In this document: positions 59,552 to 64,000 of the stretch, piece by piece
Layout of the letters: every line of letters starts with the position of its first letter
Numbering within the stretch: the first letter of the stretch is position 1
Assembly (NCBI RefSeq): GCF_905220415.1
Contig: NC_059564.1
Span: forward strand, 2,616,501-2,680,500
DNA length: 64,000 nucleotides
From: Colias croceus
Lineage: Eukaryota > Arthropoda > Insecta > Lepidoptera > Pieridae
Direction: 5' to 3'
Notes under the pieces: generated by a model
The model's input: only the letters and a program-made list of their open reading frames with translations
What the model was told of the DNA's origin: nothing
Database searches by the model: none
Made by a program: the position numbers and the translations under genes

Positions 59552-59733
59552 GGGGCCGTATTATGACCTCTTATTTCCAGACAGTTTACGCCGTGAATTG
59601 AACTGACTGGTAAATTCATATTACCTATAATATAATTAACCATGGCTGGTTATTGCGATCACAATATGATTTTGCCAATCAGTTCAATTCACGGCGTAAA
59701 CTGTCTGGAAGTAAGAGGTCATAATACGGCTCC
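59552..59733. repeat. Long near-perfect inverted repeat
   Basis: Arms of about 59 bp (59552-59610 and 59675-59733), including GTATTATGACCTCTTA and ACAGTTTACGCCGTGAATTG, differ at only a few positions; the loop is 64 bp. No target duplication was recognised. A fold-back element or MITE without other copies in this window. Confidence 0.75.
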
Positions 59734-59819
59734 TGTTCATTATTATTTAGAACTGTAACGAAGTTTCTAGAAATGTTTAATGTTATGTGAATGCGGATGT
59801 ATGTATAAACAATAGGCAC

Positions 59820-59895
59820 GTTCACATAGATCCGGCGGCGCGGCCTCGCGAGGAAAATCCTTCGCGAGGCTGCTCTCTGTGTGGATCCGCCTAAT
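59820..59895. repeat. GC-rich hairpin
   Basis: GCCTCGCGAGG and CCTTCGCGAGGC face each other around AAAAT, inside TAGATCC/GGATCC outer words. GC-rich against an AT-rich background. Confidence 0.5.
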
Positions 59896-60399
59896 GATGT
59901 TTATACACACAATTTAACTAAGTATTGTTATATGTATTTTAAAATTACATTACATTACCTTGAATAACAATCAACAAATATTTATTTTTAAATAAATAAA
60001 TAAAACACCTTGTTATTCTCTTTACTCTTTATTGCAAACAATGCATCAAACCACAACGGTAATAAATTCGTTTATTATTTACTTGATCGTATGTCGAAAA
60101 CAAACCATATAACATATTCGATTCGATGTACCTAATGAAATAACCTTAGATTATGAATTGGTCTCCGCGCGCGCGCTACGACTAGATACCGCTCCACAAA
60201 AACAATAGCTCCGTGAGTGCGGCAACTCAGTTCTGTAGTGTGTGTAAGGCGATTTGTAAGGACGCTAGTGTGTGTGAAGAATTGTACTGCCAGCTACATA
60301 AATTTTACCCCATAAATGGGAAATGGGCTATCTTGGAAAGAAGTTTGAAAAATATTTTTATTTCATTTTGGCCTTGCCGGGAATCGAACCCATGAACAT

Positions 60400-61997
60400 T
60401 TTTTTTTTTTTTTTTTATTAATTGACATCTGCGATCAGTCAACGGACTATGAGCAGATATTTGGACAGAATAATTTGGCGATTTGAGAACTAGAACCAGT
60501 GCCCTAATTCCCCTTTCTAATGTAGCTCAACATCAACATTAGCTCTTTTCAGACGTTTCCTGGGGTTTAGTTTAAGCAATTGCTGGGAGAGTGGATTTGG
60601 ATGCATTACAAGTCTTTGCTTATGCTTCTTGAGGTATTTAGTAGCTTCTTCCTTAATTGTAGGCATTTCTAAGTACTCATGAATTTCAGAGTTGCGAGTG
60701 AACCATGGAGCTGCTGTGAGCACTCTTAAGATTTTGTTTTGCACCCTTTGCATGCACATTAGGTTGGATTCGCTAGCGGAGGCCCAGAGTTGAATACCAT
60801 ATGTCCAAATAGGTTTTATTACTGCGCAGTACACTCTAAGTTTATTGCTTAGAGAAAGTGTGGATTGTCTACCTAAGAGCCAAAGTAAGTTTTTGAAGCG
60901 GAAGTTAACTTCTGTCTTCTTCTTCTTTATATGATCTTTCCAGGTGAGCCTACGATCCAAGTAGAAGCCGAGGTACTTCACGCAATTAGACTGTGGTAGA
61001 GTTTCTTGGCCCAAATGGACAGGCGGGCAGAGACCATGTCTAAGTGCAAATGTGATGTGATGTGATTTAGGCGCACTTGCTCTTATGCGCCACTTATCTA
61101 GCCAATCTTGGGTTTTATTTAGCTGATTTTGAAGAATATAGCTAGCTTTCTCTCGATCTGGATTGCATACTAGAAATGCGGCGTCATCGGCAAATGTTGC
61201 TATAGATACCCCTGGGTGTTGGGGAAGGTCGCTAGTGAAAATATTATATAAGACCGGGCCTAGTACAGATCCTTGAGGGACACCAGCTAAGCAAGCGAAG
61301 AGAGATGATCTGGCATCATGAACCTTAACCTGGAACATCCTTTCGCTGAGGTAAGATTCAAGAAGTAAGTAATAGGAGTGAGGTAAAAACAGTTTGATCT
61401 TGCATAGTAGACCCCTGTGCCACACTCGATCAAAAGCTTGCTGGACATCGAGGAAGGCGGCCGAACAGTATTCCTTATTTTCAAGACATTCCCTAATAAT
61501 TTGGTAAACGCGATGAACCTGTTCTACCGTGGAGTGCTGGTCTCGGAATCCGTATTGATGGTCTGGAATCAACTGAACTTGCTGTAGATCTGTTTTCAAT
61601 CTATGCAGAACTACTCTTTCCCATAGCTTGGATAAGATCGGAGTAAGGCTGATAGGACGATAAGATTGTGCTTCATTAGCTGGTTTCCCAGGTTTGGGAA
61701 CCATTACAATTTGCGATATTTTCCAAAGAGCAGGAACGTACGATATTTTAAGAGAGCTATTTATGAGAATAGTGAGGAAGACGATTGCTTTTCGTGGGAG
61801 TTCTTTTAGGATCTTAGCGTTAATCAAGTCGAAGCCTGGAGCTTTTTTGGAGTCCATTATAGAGATAAATCTGGATAGCTCACGTGGCGTTGTTAGGCGC
61901 AGGGGTGGACAAAGTTGAACATCTTGCTTAAGGATGGTGTCTATTTCGGAATCCTCGGGTGTATTAGGTTCATTTGGTTTAAAGATGTTAGCTAGGT
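60400..61997 (-). mobile_element. 5'-truncated Jockey-like LINE, with reverse-transcriptase ORF
   Basis: The element ends in poly(A) (poly-T at 60400-60418 on plus) and is flanked by an 11-bp target duplication CCCATGAACAT (60389-60399 and 61998-62008). Only the 3' part of ORF2 remains; the 5' side is cut off inside the region before the reverse-transcriptase domain, as is usual for LINE insertions. Confidence 0.9.
60517..61995 (-). pseudogene. LINE ORF2 fragment: reverse transcriptase, endonuclease lost
   Basis: Uninterrupted frame from the 5' truncation point to a stop at 60517 (first ATG at 61857). Reverse-transcriptase motifs are in order: KAPGFD, SYRPISLTP, FLDVQQAFDRVWH, GVPQGSVLGP, and the catalytic FADDAAF, followed by KYLGFYLDRRL and the C-terminal region. 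The apurinic endonuclease domain and ORF1 are missing, so it cannot move by itself. The intact frame points to a fairly recent insertion. Jockey/CR1-like by motif order. Confidence 0.9.
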
Positions 61998-62850
61998 CCC
62001 ATGAACATGCGACTCAAATCCACTTGCGATGCCACTATACTATCACAAAGGTTGTTTAAAAGTAAAAAAGCGGTAATAAATAAATAAATAACATATATAT
62101 GAGTCAGTTAAACAAGGTTAAACAGAAATAAATTATTGTTATTATCATTTTTTTATAATGTGCGTTAGTAATAGTATTGAAAAAAAAAACATTATGAATA
62201 AAATAAGTTCAAATTAAAGTGTGTTTTTGGGATATGCAGTACGGCAACACTGAATGGCGTCGTATTTTCGTAAACAACATTTTCAAAGTACAGGTGAAAT
62301 ATCGAATAATACGATTATTCCTGATGGTACGTGATCCCAGTGTCTTTCTTATTATTTGTTGTATTTTTTTTAACAGTTTTATGGCACAAACAGGCATTTT
62401 ACTTCAGGTTTTGTCCAAAATCTTTAGAAACTATCGGTACGCCCTCTCCACACAATGCTTGTGACACGACTGGCTCGGGTACGCCGATTTCGGCGTACTT
62501 TTAGTTGCCGCATTTTTCGAGTACGCCGGCGGTATCTAGTCGTAGCGGGCGCGCGGAGACCAATCCTTAATCTAAGGAAATAACATTTCATCAATATTCA
62601 AATTTGCCGCGCTTCGCGCGTTCTTGTTATCTCATATCTGTGGCACGGATTGACGTAGCGGTAAGAAAAAATGGCGAGAGAGGATTAAAGTATTGTGTGC
62701 TGGTGTGCAACGCATTTTTAGTAAAATTTAAAGATAGAAGGGATATAATTGGGGATTTATTATATGTGGACTTTAAATGTCGTTTCTTTGAATTTACAGA
62801 GAAACAAATTGGTTTTCTTGAAAATCCTCAATGATATCTTATCTTATCTT

Positions 62851-63056
62851 AATATATATTATAAATCTCGTGTCACAATGTTTGTCCTCAATGGACTCCT
62901 AAACCACTTAACCGATTGTAATAAAATTCGCACACCATGTGCAGTTCGATCCAACTTGAGAGATAGGATAGGTTTTATCCCGGAAATCCCTTGGGAACGG
63001 GAACTATGTGGATTTTTCTTTGAAAACGCGGGCGAAGCCGCGGGCGGAAAGCTAGT
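62851..63056 (+). mobile_element. Helitron-like element, hybrid
   Basis: AATATATATTATAAATCTCGTGTC at the start (5' part shared with 35862, inverted), GCCGCGGGCGGAAAGCTAGT at the end. Confidence 0.6.
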
Positions 63057-63467
63057 ATCTTATATAAATATTTCCGTTACTATTTAAAATATGCATCAGC
63101 CATCGACCATAAATACCTAACTTATTAATACCTACTTATTAATCAAACAACACTTAAAACTTAAAAGTCATATCATATTATATTATGTACTTCGAAAACA
63201 ACATCCTCAACTTCCTTTCACTGTGCAAGTTTCATATCATAGGTACAAGTACATACGAGTATATTTCTAACTACCAACATACAATTTTTGTTTTTCCCTA
63301 GTGTTGGTAGTTTCGGAAAAACACCACCGTCTCACCGAAACTCGGTCAATATCAACACGTCGGGGGTACTCAAATGTCAACTTTAATGACTAGTTATGCA
63401 AAGTTTGCCAGAGGCGCAGTTTTATTAGTTCCCTTGTCTTTGCTTATCCATGTATAAGAAAGGAAAA

Positions 63468-63611
63468 TTTTCAAACGGCTTCAAGAAAAGGAACATTTTT
63501 TTTAAATATAGGTCACTCAAAGAGTTGCGGAAACACAGATTTTCAAACGGCTTCAAGAAAAGGAACATTTTTTTTAAATATAGGTCACTCAAAGAGTTGC
63601 GGAAACACAGA
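63468..63611. repeat. Perfect 72-bp tandem duplication
   Basis: Two identical head-to-tail units (63468-63539, 63540-63611), each with TTCAAACGGCTTCAAGAAAA and GTCACTCAAAGAGTTGCGG. An inverted CACAGATCTAG/CTAGATCTGTG follows at 63605-63634. No substitution between units, so very recent. Confidence 0.8.
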
Positions 63612-63667
63612 TCTAGTTGTGCTAGATCTGTGTGCGGAAACATGCTCGAATTTACTACCATCTGTGC

Positions 63668-63800
63668 GCCGCGGTTTTACCCGCATTGATCCGCTCCTGT
63701 TGGACTTAGCGTGATAATATATAGCCTATAGTCTTCCTCGATAAATGGGCTATCTAACATCCGAAAGAATTTTTCAAATCGGACCAGTAGTTCCCAGTAT
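63668..63800 (-). mobile_element. Helitron-like fragment (GAAGAGTTTG family), minus
   Basis: GCGCCGCGGTTTTACCCGCA to CGGACCAGTAGTTCCC, with the 5' end missing. The remaining bases to 64000 are AT-rich with nothing recognised. Confidence 0.55.
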
Positions 63801-64000
63801 CACATGATAAATAAAATTTATTACTTATACGTCTAAATAGTTATAGATACAAAACAGATATATATTTCATATCAACAATATAAAAGAAAACCTTTAACTC
63901 TCAAAGGATTTATATTAACAAAAAAGTGAAACAAATTAACCTTGAAGAAATAAAATAAAAATGTTAAACTGAAAAAATATTAACGAGGAAGCATAATTAA

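Larger units (their letters stand above)
60370..62050 (-). mobile_element. tRNA-derived SINE split by the LINE
   Basis: Removing the LINE and one target copy joins 62050-61998 to 60388-60370 on the minus strand. The joined sequence has GATAGTATAGTGGCATCGC (box A like) and GGGTTCGATTCCCGG (box B) at tRNA spacing. It resembles a tRNA but the acceptor stem does not pair, so it is a SINE head. Confidence 0.65.
60140..62590. repeat. Large inverted-repeat unit of about 2.45 kb enclosing the LINE
   Basis: 60140-60200 (AACCTTAGATTATGAATTGG, TCTCCGCGCGCGCGCTACGA, CTAGATACCGC) reappears inverted at about 62530-62590 with a few changes; a weaker match covers GTGCGGCAACT. The enclosed DNA holds a split SINE and the LINE. 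Without the 1.6-kb LINE the unit would be about 0.85 kb, so the arms could be the ends of an older DNA element. Confidence 0.6.

Overview
This window reads as nuclear DNA of a moth or butterfly (Lepidoptera). It is AT-rich and its genes are intron-rich. It is saturated with the short Helitron-like elements typical of lepidopteran genomes (ends near TATTATAAA and GCTAGT), with MITEs, tRNA-derived SINEs and one 5'-truncated Jockey-like LINE. There is no sign of bacterial or viral gene organisation.

I rebuilt five protein genes by joining exons across GT/AG sites whose phases agree. (1) 188-7586, minus: a single-domain angiotensin-converting-enzyme-like zinc metallopeptidase, 9 coding exons, 707 aa, with a roughly 75-80 residue insertion. 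(2) 12972-15284, plus: KTI12, the P-loop Elongator/tRNA-wobble accessory protein, 4 exons, 294 aa. (3) 18936-27434, minus: carnosine N-methyltransferase (CARNMT1), 8 exons, 379 aa. (4) 28373-43126, plus: a BMP type II receptor serine/threonine kinase, the wishful thinking/BMPR2 orthologue, 12 exons, 1184 aa. (5) 50132-56837, minus: an ACBD5-type acyl-CoA-binding, tail-anchored peroxisomal tether; its 5' exon is not found. Genes 1 and 2 are head to head, 2 and 3 tail to tail, 3 and 4 head to head over about 0.9 kb, and 4 and 5 tail to tail. I see no shared pathway; this looks like ordinary gene-dense euchromatin.

The most unusual feature is inside the wit kinase gene. The exon for kinase subdomains VIII-IX/X (36082-36285) is preceded by a frameshifted half copy with its own acceptor (35679-35761). 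It is followed by six copies of its second half in a tandem array with a period of about 338 bp. Five of these copies are open 105-nt cassettes, phase 0 at both ends, with an AG acceptor and a GT donor. A 22-bp minisatellite and another intron satellite occur in the same gene.

Similar small exon duplications occur elsewhere. A decayed second copy of CARNMT1 exon 4 lies in its intron. A copy of the ACBD5 exon edge that encodes an FFAT-like VAP-binding motif lies downstream of the real one. A MITE in CARNMT1 carries 30 nt identical to the wit exon 1/intron 1 junction. Other points are a pogo/Tigger transposase relic next to wit exon 2, an orphan THAP-domain first exon inside ACBD5, and a LINE with an 11-bp target duplication nested in a tRNA-SINE within a larger inverted repeat.
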